Shown one piece after another: positions 1 to 9,007 of a DNA stretch of 64,000 nt. Made by a program: the position numbers and the translations under genes. Under the pieces are notes generated by a model. That model was given only the letters and a program-made list of their open reading frames with translations, did not search any database and had not been told where the DNA came from. The stretch is taken from positions 235,539-299,538 of the forward strand of contig JAPOSZ010000030.1 of NCBI GenBank assembly GCA_026709415.1, in the 5' to 3' direction. Source of the DNA: Flavobacteriaceae bacterium. GTDB lineage: Bacteria; Bacteroidota; Bacteroidia; Flavobacteriales; Flavobacteriaceae. Numbering within the stretch: position 1 is the stretch's first letter; every line of letters begins with the position of its first letter.

Positions 1-121
1 TGCCATGAGAAACGTTCGCTCAGGTCAGGTAGTGATCATTTCAGATATTGAAGTACAAGTCACATCGAATACGACCTATAGAATGAGACAAACATCACCG
101 ATATCCATTACTGTTAACTAA
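1..121 (+). CDS. gldM: GldM, C-terminal end (partial)
   Basis: The open frame enters from the left edge and stops at TAA 119-121. It encodes about 39 residues, beginning AMRNVRSGQVVIISDIEVQV. The gene stops 3 bases before gldN, and this adjacency is the conserved gldM-gldN order. The tail looks like the last immunoglobulin-like domain of GldM, the inner-membrane-anchored shaft of the type IX secretion and gliding motor that reaches the GldK/GldN ring. Only the end is visible, so the call rests on sequence resemblance plus position. Confidence 0.75.
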   Translation, partial: AMRNVRSGQVVIISDIEVQVTSNTTYRMRQTSPISITVN

Positions 122-124
122 TTT

Positions 125-1072
125 ATGAAAACCAACGTTCCCATCTTATTGACTTTCCTATTAGTTGGTTATGGTTTTTTCTCCTCCCATGCCCAATACA
201 ATGAAATATCTGCTCCTTTTCCTAGTCTTATTGGCCAACCGATTGATCCCACCATCAAGGTCGATAATTCTGAAAGTTACATACCCTATCCGTTTGTGGA
301 TGAAGACGATATTCTTTGGAAAAAAACGGTCTGGGAATATATCGAGTTACCAAGACAAGACGAACAAGACCAGGAAAATAGAAATAACCCACTTTATTAT
401 CCTACCATAAATAATGGATTTTTATCAGATGATAGAATTTCACTTTTTCGGGTATTATTGGATGGGATAGAAAATCGTGAAATAACAGAAATCTATAGAA
501 CTTATAATTTCAATGAACGACTAACTATTAAAGAAGTTCGACAAAATTTAAATTTGAGAAAACTATCTGATTTTGGTATTACCAAATTAAATGCGGGTGA
601 AACCCTGACTGAAGATGATTATGACATCTATGAAATCCAATCAGGAGGAATATTGCAGTACTGGATTAAAGGAATATGGTATTTCAGTGAGCGGTTAGGT
701 TCTCTGAAATATCAAATCATTGGGATTGCCCCAGTAGCTCCCGATGTGACAACGCTAGATGATCCGAATAACCAAGGCACCAATGTTTCTGAAGATACCT
801 TGGTTCCTCTATTTTGGGTTTGGTATAAAGACGCTCGAAAAGTACTTTCTCAACACAAAGTTTATATAGGTAATTACTGGGCAAGTGAGGATAGTTATGA
901 CGATTATTTAATCGAGCGTCAATTTCATTCGGTGATTTACGCTGTAGAGAATGTTTTTAACAACCAAACTATTAGAGAATACTTACCTGAAGATTCCGAG
1001 CAAAGACTTCTCGAGTCTGAAAAAATCAAAGAATCCATAAGAAATTTCGGACGCGATATTGAGGGTCAATAG
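125..1072 (+). CDS. gldN: GldN, gliding motility / type IX secretion protein
   Basis: 315 residues, the usual GldN length. The N-terminus is a signal peptide (hydrophobic segment at about residues 6-20, ending SSHAQ). The body has the GldN pattern of a DDILWKKTVWEYIEL stretch early on and a VPLFWVWYKDARKVL stretch near residue 228. GldN forms the periplasmic ring with GldK under the outer membrane in the type IX secretion system, which exports adhesins and enzymes and powers gliding. The ATG lies 3 bases after the gldM stop, so the two are co-transcribed. No disruption is seen. Confidence 0.92.
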   Translation: MKTNVPILLTFLLVGYGFFSSHAQYNEISAPFPSLIGQPIDPTIKVDNSESYIPYPFVDEDDILWKKTVWEYIELPRQDEQDQENRNNPLYYPTINNGFLSDDRISLFRVLLDGIENREITEIYRTYNFNERLTIKEVRQNLNLRKLSDFGITKLNAGETLTEDDYDIYEIQSGGILQYWIKGIWYFSERLGSLKYQIIGIAPVAPDVTTLDDPNNQGTNVSEDTLVPLFWVWYKDARKVLSQHKVYIGNYWASEDSYDDYLIERQFHSVIYAVENVFNNQTIREYLPEDSEQRLLESEKIKESIRNFGRDIEGQ

Positions 1073-1091
1073 TGATCCTGCTTGAGATTCT

Positions 1092-2144
1092 TTGGTTGTG
1101 TATCATTCAATAATTGTCGGATATGGATTGGCAGGGTTGTGTTATGCATTCCAACTAAAAAAGAGAAATCGCCCTTTTTTGATCATTGATCACCCTTCAA
1201 TCAATGGAGCTTCTCAGATTTCAAGTGGACTTTGTAATCCGTTTAATTTTAAACGATTGACGCTTGCTTGGCGAGCTCCTGAATTTTTTCTGTTTGCTAA
1301 AGAATTTTTTCAGAGCTATGAAAAGCAAATCAGCGGTTCATTATTCAAACAAATGCCCATTTATAAACGGTTGACTAGCGCCGGTGAAATCAATCAATGG
1401 TCCGTCAAATACAACCAACCATTTTTTAAATCCTTTTTTGACGCTCAAATTCACAAAAGCTTTTCTCCTATTGGTCCGCATGGGCATTATGGAGTAATTC
1501 ACAACACCTTTCAAATCGATTTACAATGGCTGTTCAAATCATTTTTACAAACCATCGATTCATCCTATTACGTCAAAGAAACTTTTAATTCAAATGAATT
1601 GAAAATGGATCATTCACAGGTTAAATACAAGCGGTGGACATCCCAACATATTGTTTTTTGCCAAGGTTATGGATTAAAATCAAATCCCTTGACACGATAT
1701 TTACCCCTTATTGGAAACAAAGGGGAACGATTAGTCATCAGATCAGATGCCATCCCGACTGATAAAATATTAAAATCAAAGTGCTATGTTATTCCGCGCT
1801 TCAAAAAGCACCAATTCTGGGTTGGGGCCACCTTTGATAGACACTCCAAATCTGTCCAAACGACATCCAAATCAAAACAGCAATTAATCGATGACTTGAA
1901 ACAAATATTTAGCGTTGACTATCAAATCATCAGTCATCAATCCCAGATTCGACCAACGGTTATTGATAGGAGACCTCTGCTTGGCAAAATCCCCAACCAT
2001 AAGCGTGCCTTTGTATTCAACGGTTTGGGAATACGAGGCATCATGATGGCTCCTTTATTATCAAAGTGGCTATATCACTATATTGAAAAGGGGGTGAAAC
2101 TTCCTGAAGAAGTATCGATTGATCGATTCAATCAATTCCATTGA
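1092..2144 (+). CDS. FAD-dependent oxidoreductase (DAO family)
   Basis: About 350 residues. The N-terminal beta-alpha-beta motif IIVGYGLAGLCYAF binds the ADP part of FAD. An acidic residue ends the second strand (FLIIDHPS). The C-terminal RPTVIDRRPLLGKIPNHK followed by FNGLGIRGIMMAPLLSKWL is typical of D-amino-acid-oxidase-like flavoproteins, where it closes the flavin site. The substrate cannot be told. The frame opens with TTG at 1092 or GTG at 1098; no ATG fits. It begins 20 bases after gldN and probably belongs to the same transcript, as a passenger rather than a gliding gene. Confidence 0.8.
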   Translation: MVVYHSIIVGYGLAGLCYAFQLKKRNRPFLIIDHPSINGASQISSGLCNPFNFKRLTLAWRAPEFFLFAKEFFQSYEKQISGSLFKQMPIYKRLTSAGEINQWSVKYNQPFFKSFFDAQIHKSFSPIGPHGHYGVIHNTFQIDLQWLFKSFLQTIDSSYYVKETFNSNELKMDHSQVKYKRWTSQHIVFCQGYGLKSNPLTRYLPLIGNKGERLVIRSDAIPTDKILKSKCYVIPRFKKHQFWVGATFDRHSKSVQTTSKSKQQLIDDLKQIFSVDYQIISHQSQIRPTVIDRRPLLGKIPNHKRAFVFNGLGIRGIMMAPLLSKWLYHYIEKGVKLPEEVSIDRFNQFH

Positions 2145-2196
2145 ACTGATCGACAGAGAGACTGATGTCAACTAAAATTGGTTGACTTCAAGTATT

Positions 2197-2204
2197 TACT
2201 TTTG
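2197..2204 (+). promoter_or_regulatory. Possible Bacteroidota -7 box upstream of nagB
   Basis: TACTTTTG fits the Bacteroidota -7 consensus TAnnTTTG and lies 56 bases before the ATG at 2261. A TTG triplet about 17 bases upstream could act as the -33 element, although the spacing is a little short. This is a pattern match only. Confidence 0.3.
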
Positions 2205-2260
2205 TCAGTCATATATTCAAACTCGTTCAACTCCGTTTTATTAAAAGTTAAATCATAGAA

Positions 2261-4177
2261 ATGTCAGAAAAATTAAAGTATATACCACCTGGAAGATTAG
2301 AAAAGACTAGGTACGAAAAATTACATCTAGCGGTATATCGGGAACCTGAAAAAGCATCCACGGATATCGCTAATGCCATCGCTGATTTAATTCGAGCAAA
2401 ACAAAAAGAAAACAAAACATGCGTCTTAGGACTAGCAACAGGTAATACGCCCCTTAATGTGTACAAAAAACTCATCCAATGGCATCAAAAAGAAGGATTG
2501 AGTTTTAAAAATGTCATTACTTTTAATCTTGATGAGTACTTTCCAATGGCTCCAGAAGATGCGAACAGTTACTATCAATACATGCATTCAAACTTCTTTA
2601 ATCATATCGATATTGATTTAGCCAATACACACATTCCTAGAGGAGATCTCCCTCAAAGTGAAATACTAGAGCATTGTAATGATTACGAAAGCGAAATAAA
2701 AAAAGCCGGAGGGATCGATTTGCAATTATTGGGAATTGGTCAAACAGGTCACATCGGATTTAATGAACCAGGCTCCCATTTAAATTCTAGAACTCGATTG
2801 ATCACGCTTGATTATTTAACTCGAAGAGATGCTGCAAAAACTTTCGAAGGGTTTGAAAACGTACCACGAAGAGCTATTACGATGGGTGTAAAAACCATTT
2901 TAGAAGCTCGCCGCATATTCATCATGGCTTGGGGAGAAAATAAAGCAAGGATTGTTCGAAAAACGGTTGAAGAGTCTGAGACAGAAATTATAACGGCTTC
3001 TTTTTTGCAAGAACATACCAATACGACCTTTGTGCTTGATTTTCAAGCAGCATCTGAACTCACTCGATTTAAAACCCCATGGATCGTCAGTCAAGTCGAT
3101 TGGGATGATCAAAAAATACTACACGCGGTGACTTGGTTATGCGGTAAAACCAATAAGGCGTTGCTAAAATTATCGGATGAAGATTATAATCAAAATAGTT
3201 TATCAGAACTTATTTCCATTCATGGGCCATCCTATGATTTGAATATAAAAATGTTTAATAAGCTACAACATACCATCACTGGTTGGCCTGGTGGAAAGCC
3301 CAATACCGATGATACCAATCGTCCAGAGCGATCCAGTCCTTCCCAAAAAAGAGTTATTATTTTCAGTCCTCATCCAGACGATGATGTCATTTCCATGGGG
3401 GGATCTTTTGATCGATTGGTCACCCAAGGACACCAAGTTCATATTGGTTATCAAACCTCGGGAAGTGTCGCTGTCACCGATGAAGATGCTATACGTTTTC
3501 TCGAAGTAACATTAGATTTCAATTCCAAACAAAGGAATCCCTACGTTGAACATTTGATAGAGTGTATCAAAAACAAAAATTTATCGCCTGAACAATTTCA
3601 AAGAGTCCTTCATCTCAAAGGAACCATTCGTAAAAGAGAATCTTTAGCCGCCACTCGTTATTTTGGACTTCCAGACCATCAAGTTCATTTTTTGAATTTA
3701 CCTTTTTATGAAACTGGAAAAGCCATAAAGAATCCCCCATCACAAAAAGATTTGGAGATTGTTGTGGAATTCATTGACCGAGTCAAACCCCATCAAATTT
3801 TTGCTGCGGGAGATTTAGCGGATCCGCACGGGACTCACCGAGTCTGTCTAAATATCATTTTTGAGGCATTATCTGTTTTAAAGCCCAAACCTTATATGAA
3901 AGATTGTTGGGTATGGTTGTACCGAGGGGCATGGGAAGAATGGGAATTACATCAAATCGATATGGCGATCCCCATGAGCCCAGACCAAGTATTAAGAAAA
4001 CGAAAGGCTATTTTTTATCATGAAACTCAAAAAGATGGGGCCATGTTTCAAGGCAATGACGAGCGTGAATTTTGGGTTCGCGCGGAAGACAGAAACCGCA
4101 CGACGGCCGAACAATATCGTAAAATGGGATTAGCAGAATATGCGGCCATGGAAGCTTTCAAGAGATACTATTATTAG
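2261..4177 (+). CDS. nagB: Glucosamine-6-phosphate deaminase fused to a PIG-L deacetylase-like domain
   Basis: 638 residues in two parts. Residues about 20-290 are NagB: the phosphate-binding loop GLATGNTPL, the NLDEYFP motif, and the catalytic LLGIGQTGHIGFNEPGS stretch. NagB converts glucosamine-6-phosphate to fructose-6-phosphate and ammonia, ending amino-sugar catabolism. From about residue 360 a PIG-L/LmbE-like domain follows, with the metal motif HPDDD and a later DPHGTHR. PIG-L domains remove N-acetyl groups from sugars. NagB proteins with this extension of about 640 residues are known in Bacteroidota, so the fusion is natural. The ATG at 2261 is chosen because the family starts shortly before GRLEKTRYEKL. 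Confidence 0.92.
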   Translation: MSEKLKYIPPGRLEKTRYEKLHLAVYREPEKASTDIANAIADLIRAKQKENKTCVLGLATGNTPLNVYKKLIQWHQKEGLSFKNVITFNLDEYFPMAPEDANSYYQYMHSNFFNHIDIDLANTHIPRGDLPQSEILEHCNDYESEIKKAGGIDLQLLGIGQTGHIGFNEPGSHLNSRTRLITLDYLTRRDAAKTFEGFENVPRRAITMGVKTILEARRIFIMAWGENKARIVRKTVEESETEIITASFLQEHTNTTFVLDFQAASELTRFKTPWIVSQVDWDDQKILHAVTWLCGKTNKALLKLSDEDYNQNSLSELISIHGPSYDLNIKMFNKLQHTITGWPGGKPNTDDTNRPERSSPSQKRVIIFSPHPDDDVISMGGSFDRLVTQGHQVHIGYQTSGSVAVTDEDAIRFLEVTLDFNSKQRNPYVEHLIECIKNKNLSPEQFQRVLHLKGTIRKRESLAATRYFGLPDHQVHFLNLPFYETGKAIKNPPSQKDLEIVVEFIDRVKPHQIFAAGDLADPHGTHRVCLNIIFEALSVLKPKPYMKDCWVWLYRGAWEEWELHQIDMAIPMSPDQVLRKRKAIFYHETQKDGAMFQGNDEREFWVRAEDRNRTTAEQYRKMGLAEYAAMEAFKRYYY

Positions 4178-4433
4178 TCGGTTTTTTTTAGGCTCTCATG
4201 TTATGATTCCAAGACTAGAATCGACAGGAGCATAGAGGGGTCTTATTGATGTAAATAAATAGTTTGATTCAAAAGACTTTTACGAAATATGGCGAAATAA
4301 CTTGCAGAGAAGTCTGTTATTTTTTTAAAGTAGGGGTAAAAGTTTTTTCTATTAGGATGTTTATCATCTAAGTTGTTTTTGGAAATGGTATACTAAGGTG
4401 GCAAAACGCAACTAAAAATAATTATAATCGATT

Positions 4434-5252
4434 ATGACATCTCATTGGAATATTCTAGAGAAAACAAAAAATGAGTATTTGAAACAAGTGGGTCATTATC
4501 CAGATTTCAACAAATTGAATATGTATTGTGTCGCTCATTTCAGTTCTGTGATTGAAGGAGCTTCATTAACCTTTAGAGAAACATGGCGTTTGTTAGACGA
4601 AGGAATCACGCCAAGCAGACCTGAAAAACATGTTTCCATGGTCATCGACCACTTTAATGCTTTGATGTATGCTTTCCGATTGGCCTTTCGAAAGGAAAAA
4701 CTAACGTTACAGCATTTGGAAAAAATAAACAGTTTCATTAATAGAAGAACAGGTGAAACGGGTATTTGTCCAAATACACAAACATTTTACGATACAGCGG
4801 AAGGTCAATTAAGAACATATGGTGCCTTTACGATGATGGACGATGGTTCTCGAAAAGATTATTTACATCCCCATGATGTCCGTGATGAAACCAAATTATT
4901 GTTGAAGAATATCCATCAAGGTCTCACGAACTATAGTAGTTTTGAAAAAGTGAATCAATTATCATTTCAAGCACATTATGATATGACAAGAATCCATCCA
5001 TTTGGGGAAGGAAACGGAAGGACGGCAAGGTTGGTGATGAATTATATACAATATTACCATGGATATCCGTTGTCTTTTATTTTGAGTAGAGATAGAGATT
5101 CGTATGATGCTTCTTTAGATGCCACCGATAGGACATCTGATTTAAAGCATTTTGAAACATTCATGATGAAAGCATCATTAAACGCTTTTCGTCAAGGAAT
5201 CGAAACACTGAAACCAAGTAAGGAATATAAGAACCCACTTTATGAAAGATAG
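4434..5252 (+). CDS. Fic family protein with N-terminal inhibitory helix
   Basis: 272 residues. The active-site loop HPFGEGNGRTAR matches HPFx(D/E)GNGRxxR, the signature of Fic enzymes that usually AMPylate target proteins from ATP. Near the N-terminus SSVIEG fits the inhibitory motif (S/T)xxxE(G/N), which in class II Fic proteins inserts into the nucleotide site. The enzyme is therefore probably self-inhibited. The next frame overlaps the end of this one by 11 bases, so the two are translated together. The gene appears intact, unlike the two other Fic genes in the window. The target is unknown. Confidence 0.88.
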   Translation: MTSHWNILEKTKNEYLKQVGHYPDFNKLNMYCVAHFSSVIEGASLTFRETWRLLDEGITPSRPEKHVSMVIDHFNALMYAFRLAFRKEKLTLQHLEKINSFINRRTGETGICPNTQTFYDTAEGQLRTYGAFTMMDDGSRKDYLHPHDVRDETKLLLKNIHQGLTNYSSFEKVNQLSFQAHYDMTRIHPFGEGNGRTARLVMNYIQYYHGYPLSFILSRDRDSYDASLDATDRTSDLKHFETFMMKASLNAFRQGIETLKPSKEYKNPLYER

Positions 5253-5568
5253 TCGCGTTATTCGAATAGAAAAACAATTGCAAAGAATTGAAAATGTGTT
5301 TTTAGAATATGGAGATCCTTATGATTTTCATGAATTTGCTCATTCAGACCATCATGATCGAAGGCGTTTTATCCAGTGGTGTGAGTTCTTAAACACATAC
5401 AAAAAAATCAAACTGAAGATAAAAAACAACAACTCTTTACTAGAAGGGTTTGATACAAAGTTTGAAAAATATGTTGATAGAAACTTAAATACATTTTTTT
5501 TTAAGAACACGGTTGTTTGTAAAGCAAAAGAACACGGTTTAGTCAAACCATTTTCGTTACCCATATAG
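5242..5568 (+). CDS. Small hypothetical protein coupled to Fic
   Basis: 108 residues, rich in Lys, Phe and charged residues, with no signal peptide or membrane segment and no domain I recognise. Its ATG lies inside the last codons of the Fic gene (11-base overlap), which points to translational coupling and a functional link. It could be a regulator or accessory of the Fic protein; that is inference from position only. Confidence 0.55.
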   Translation: MKDSRVIRIEKQLQRIENVFLEYGDPYDFHEFAHSDHHDRRRFIQWCEFLNTYKKIKLKIKNNNSLLEGFDTKFEKYVDRNLNTFFFKNTVVCKAKEHGLVKPFSLPI

Positions 5569-5828
5569 AAGTTGTCATTATAGAAATTAAAACTAGCTAA
5601 ACGCTCTTATTTGGAACGTTTTTTTGAATTTAATTGAGTGTGAATGTATTGACTTAGACTACGGATTGATTAAAGAATCATCTTTCTACACACAAAGAAT
5701 GGTAGAGCCAAAATCAGTACGTAATAGTAGTCAAGTGAAAGTTTGGTTTGAAACTTTTATTCTTTAATTCCCTTAGAATTTCGTACTTTAAGTACTATCA
5801 GAATGATTAGTTGTGCTCACAGACAAAA

Positions 5829-6095
5829 AAAAGAGCATTATTAATCAATCAGAAAAATTCAAGCCGGTATCTCTTGGTTGAGCAGATTACGGTATTGATG
5901 AAAACATAACCTACTTTATTAGTTTCTTTCAGTGATCCTGTTGGAACAGAATTTTATGGTTTATGGGAAGAGTTAGAAACAAAATTAAATAAACGATTTT
6001 GCATGATTAATTCCGCTGCTTTAACTGAAGAAAGATTAAGAGACATCATAAAATATACGGATATCTTTGGGACTTATGTATTTATCTTGAATTGA
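5829..6095 (+). pseudogene. Remnant of an MntA-like nucleotidyltransferase
   Basis: In two frames this stretch still spells the family outline. First comes EKFKPVSLG, then a stop, then ADYGIDENITYFISF, then after a frame change SDPVGTEFYGLWEELE and LNKRFCMINSAALTEERLRD. This resembles the common form with FGSYARGE, SDIDxxVxF, PVGWEFFDLKEELE and VDLVT. The GSx(10)DxD catalytic core is missing, and a stop and a frameshift interrupt it. It is a dead copy of the antitoxin of a MntA/HepT-type pair. The assignment is by eye. Confidence 0.5.
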
Positions 6096-6243
6096 TTCTT
6101 TCTCTTTTTGGGTTGGAGGGAATGTTTGCTTTTTTGAATACTTCTCCCATCACATGATCGACTCTTAGATGCAACTCTAAAGGAATCTTTTTGTAATTCG
6201 GCAGTTTTTCAAAAGGTAATTTTTCGGTAGGTTCTTTCGCCAT
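6082..6243 (-). CDS. Small protein, paralogue of the peptide at 7108-7275
   Basis: 53 residues beginning MAKEPTEKLPFEKLPNYKK. It shares the pattern MxKEPTEKLPFExLPNxxxIPLxxHLxxxxVMxxxF with the peptide encoded at 7108-7275 on the same strand. Two independent copies keeping the same reading frame argue that it is, or was, a real protein. The two copies bracket the nucleotidyltransferase/HepT pair. Function unknown; no domain recognised. Confidence 0.5.
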   Translation of the reverse strand: MAKEPTEKLPFEKLPNYKKIPLELHLRVDHVMGEVFKKANIPSNPKRERINSR

Positions 6244-6397
6244 GTCTTGATTTTAAATGACGGAATTAATGTGTTTTAATGAAAATTAGCGATTTGAATC
6301 TTTTAATGCTGCGTCATAAAGGGAAAAGTTCTTCTAAAAGCGAGTTTAATTCACTAAAATCTGGAACAGAATCAAGTTGTCTTCGTTAGCATAACGG

Positions 6398-6826
6398 CTA
6401 TCGTTGTTGCGTCGTGTCGATGGTTGGATCGTTTATTTTTAAAGAATCAATATAAGATTTCAATTTGACGATTTCTTTTTCTAAGACAACCATATCTTGT
6501 GTTATTAAACGATAAACCTCGCCATCGCTTACTTCACCATTTTGGTGAACGATTTCGTTTCGAATACGATTCATCGCACGCCATCGAACAGAAGGATACT
6601 TTTTGGCGATGTCGGGTTTTTGTTTAAAAATATGTTTCGCTTCTTCAAGGATGAGTATTGTATACCAACAAGATAGACCACGTATGATTAAATCAAACAG
6701 AAAAAGGTCTTGCGAAGGAATTTTAGGAACTAAAGATCGCCGTTCTCCAAAAAGAGCATCAATACGAGTACACCGCTTCTGTATTTTTTCCTTTTGATTT
6801 TTGGTTATCGTAAAAGAAGGTCGCAT
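6398..6826 (-). CDS. HepT-like (DUF86-type HEPN) toxin
   Basis: 142 residues, helical. The stretch WRAMNRIRNEIVHQNG contains an Rx4-6H motif (RNEIVH), the RNase or target site of HEPN domains. HepT proteins are toxins neutralised by the neighbouring MntA nucleotidyltransferase, which AMPylates a tyrosine near this motif. The start at 6826 lies inside the end of the preceding frame (68-base overlap), so coupled expression is likely. The partner upstream is frameshifted and lacks its catalytic core, so this toxin may be uncontrolled, weak or inactive. Confidence 0.55.
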   Translation of the reverse strand: MRPSFTITKNQKEKIQKRCTRIDALFGERRSLVPKIPSQDLFLFDLIIRGLSCWYTILILEEAKHIFKQKPDIAKKYPSVRWRAMNRIRNEIVHQNGEVSDGEVYRLITQDMVVLEKEIVKLKSYIDSLKINDPTIDTTQQR

Positions 6827-7072
6827 TCTCTAACACTTCTTTTCTATAATAAGGGGAGATATAATCAAAATGAACCATTTGAATGGGGCGATTGAGTTTT
6901 TCCTCTAAGGAAATCATCATGTCGCAAGTATCAGCTAAACTCACTTTTTTCCCCACTCGTAAAGCAGATGAATTTCTCTACCTTCTGAATAATAAGCATT
7001 ATACGCCAAGCGAACGGGCTGTAAGGATTGAGTCGTTTTGATGATGATTTCTTGTTGTCGTTTTGTTAACAT
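6759..7072 (-). pseudogene. MntA-like nucleotidyltransferase, frameshifted and without catalytic core
   Basis: From ATG 7072-7070 the frame reads LTKRQQEIIIKTTQSLQPVR then LAYNAYYSEGREIHLLYEWG and stops. Sliding one base at the A-run near 6947-6952 opens the second half, KKVSLADTCDMMISLEEKLN followed by RPIQMVHFDYISPYYRKEVL. This is the C-terminal half of a minimal nucleotidyltransferase. The expected FGSxARGxxxxxSDID segment is shortened to YNAYYSEGREIHLLY, so the Gly-Ser and both Asp ligands are gone. The gene is therefore doubly disabled as an AMPylating antitoxin. Confidence 0.55.
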
Positions 7073-7107
7073 AAGACAAAGATATTCAATCCTTGGGACT
7101 GATACAC

Positions 7108-7275
7108 TTAACTTAAAACCGGACGGTCTGATGGTGGTTTCGGCTTTGATTCATTCTTATCTTCACGAAAGATATCACTCATCACCGCATGCGCTTTTAA
7201 GTGGAACGCTAAAGGAATATTTTCATGGTTTGGTAATGCTTCAAAAGGTAATTTTTCGGTAGGTTCTTTCACCAT
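7108..7275 (-). CDS. Small protein, paralogue of the peptide at 6082-6243
   Basis: 55 residues beginning MVKEPTEKLPFEALPNHEN and ending in a Lys/Pro-rich tail (NESKPKPPSDRPVLS). About half of its first 35 positions match the paralogue at 6082-6243. It lies just upstream of the frameshifted nucleotidyltransferase on the same strand, so it would be the first gene of that toxin-antitoxin transcript. Function unknown. Confidence 0.5.
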   Translation of the reverse strand: MVKEPTEKLPFEALPNHENIPLAFHLKAHAVMSDIFREDKNESKPKPPSDRPVLS

Positions 7276-7485
7276 GTCTTTTATAGAAATAGAGAAAGAA
7301 ACCAGAGGTTCGCATCGGCTGTTTCGTATTAAAAAAAGTATGGACTTTATTAATCAGCACATCAAAAATGGGGAATAGCACACAATAATAAACGAGTAGT
7401 CAGTCATGTATCAACTCTAACAAATATGACTTTGGTTTCTGAATGAATTGCATTATGTCATCGCCATTGATATTGTTATTTGTCT

Positions 7486-8745
7486 TTAGTGAAGGATAAT
7501 CTGATCCAGTATCTTGCTTCTGACGTTGAGTTTATAGATTGAACTGAGTTCTCTATGCGGATAGACTCGGTTACTTAAAAAAATCATAAAGCAATCGTAT
7601 TGAGGATCAACCCATACAAGAATCCCAGTGAATCCACTATGTCCATAACTACTTGGTGAAGCCCATTGAGAGGGGTATGTTTGTTGTCCGGTCTCTTTTA
7701 AAATGGGTTTATCAAAACCAAGTCCTCGTCGATTGCCTGTTTGAGGAAATATTCTAGAAGTAAATCGTTCAACAGTTTCAGATAGGAGATACTGTTGATC
7801 ATGATACATCCCCTTGTTTAAAAGCATTTCCAATAGTACTGAAAGAGATTCGGCATTGGCAAATAAACCGGCATTGGTCGATAGTTTGCCCATCAAAGCA
7901 GCGGCTTCATCATGAACCCATCCATGAACTAGGGTTTTTCTAAATAAAGTGTCTTTTTCAGTGGGTACGATTTCTTCGAGTGGAAAATATTCCCCAGCTC
8001 TAAAAGCAATCCGTTCTAATTCGAGGGGGTTATAAAAATGAAGATCTAAAAAATCATCGATAGTCATCCCGGTTAAACGTTCAACCAATTCAGGTAACAG
8101 AAAAAACCAGAGCCCTGAATATTTATATTCTCCGATCGTGGGAACCTCAGAATCTTTGATTCGCCTTTTGACCGTTTTGTAATAATTCTTATGAACAAAA
8201 AGAGAAGTGCTTATTTGGTAAGGAAAACGTTTTGATGGTTTATTGGATATGGTCCGAGCTTTGAGTTGGCCATTCTTTTTATGCAAAGTCTTATGATGTT
8301 CAATAGATGGGATCCATCCAGCACTATGGGTCAGTAATTGGGTAAAGGTGGTCTCCTTTTTATTACTTCTTTTTAAATAAGGAAGATAGTCTGAAAGGGG
8401 AGCTTCTAAATCAAGGTGATAGAGTTCATACAATTTCATAAAGGCTAAAGTCCCGGCTAAAATCTTGGTGACCGATGCCAAATCATACAAATCTTGTGTC
8501 GATACTCTGCGGATGGAATCATAAGTATGATAGCCATACGCTTTGTTCAATCGAATTCCCCCATCCTTATATAGCAGTATTTGAGCCCCAGGAAAAGCTT
8601 TTTGTTTGATGGCATCTTGCATGATAGAATCCACATTTTGTTCCAATATGGAAGGTTTTGGAACCAATTTTGATTGAGACCATCCCCAGCATGTATAAGA
8701 AATGAAAAATAGACAACTCAGTGTTTTACCAAGTGATTTGAGCAT
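7486..8745 (-). CDS. Exported serine hydrolase of the beta-lactamase / class C family
   Basis: About 419 residues from the ATG at 8745. That start is preferred over 8793 because it puts the signal peptide (MLKSLGKTLSCLFFISYTCW, ending GWSQ) at the very N-terminus. Motifs of the class C beta-lactamase and esterase fold are present: the nucleophile SxxK as SVTK, a YSG in the position of YxN, and HSGFTG in the position of the K/H-x-G triad. Such proteins are esterases, D-aminopeptidases or penicillin-binding hydrolases in the periplasm. The substrate cannot be predicted, and resistance should not be inferred. It is transcribed away from its right-hand neighbour. Confidence 0.85.
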   Translation of the reverse strand: MLKSLGKTLSCLFFISYTCWGWSQSKLVPKPSILEQNVDSIMQDAIKQKAFPGAQILLYKDGGIRLNKAYGYHTYDSIRRVSTQDLYDLASVTKILAGTLAFMKLYELYHLDLEAPLSDYLPYLKRSNKKETTFTQLLTHSAGWIPSIEHHKTLHKKNGQLKARTISNKPSKRFPYQISTSLFVHKNYYKTVKRRIKDSEVPTIGEYKYSGLWFFLLPELVERLTGMTIDDFLDLHFYNPLELERIAFRAGEYFPLEEIVPTEKDTLFRKTLVHGWVHDEAAALMGKLSTNAGLFANAESLSVLLEMLLNKGMYHDQQYLLSETVERFTSRIFPQTGNRRGLGFDKPILKETGQQTYPSQWASPSSYGHSGFTGILVWVDPQYDCFMIFLSNRVYPHRELSSIYKLNVRSKILDQIILH

Positions 8746-9007
8746 GAGATAATGATTGTTTTGAAAAGATAAAGTTAAAGGTATTGTATTCAAAGGAATT
8801 TGTGGATATCAGATGCTAAACAGATGTCAGCATTTGTATTTCATAGTACAATAAAAAAACTAAACGCAACTTCATAAAATATTATCAGCCTATTTTTTAT
8901 TACAGGAATTTATTTTTCTTAATTTAGAAACCTAGACTATATTCCAAAAAACCATTTCTGTTTTTAATAAACTGTGGGCGAAGAACTTTCAATATGCATG
9001 GTCATTT

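Noticed and set aside
5569..6400. A complete antitoxin gene on the plus strand
   Set aside because: Similarity to MntA changes frame and includes a stop, and the catalytic segment is absent.
7486..8745. Antibiotic-resistance beta-lactamase
   Set aside because: The class C-like motifs are shared with many esterases and peptidases; nothing in the sequence or context supports resistance.
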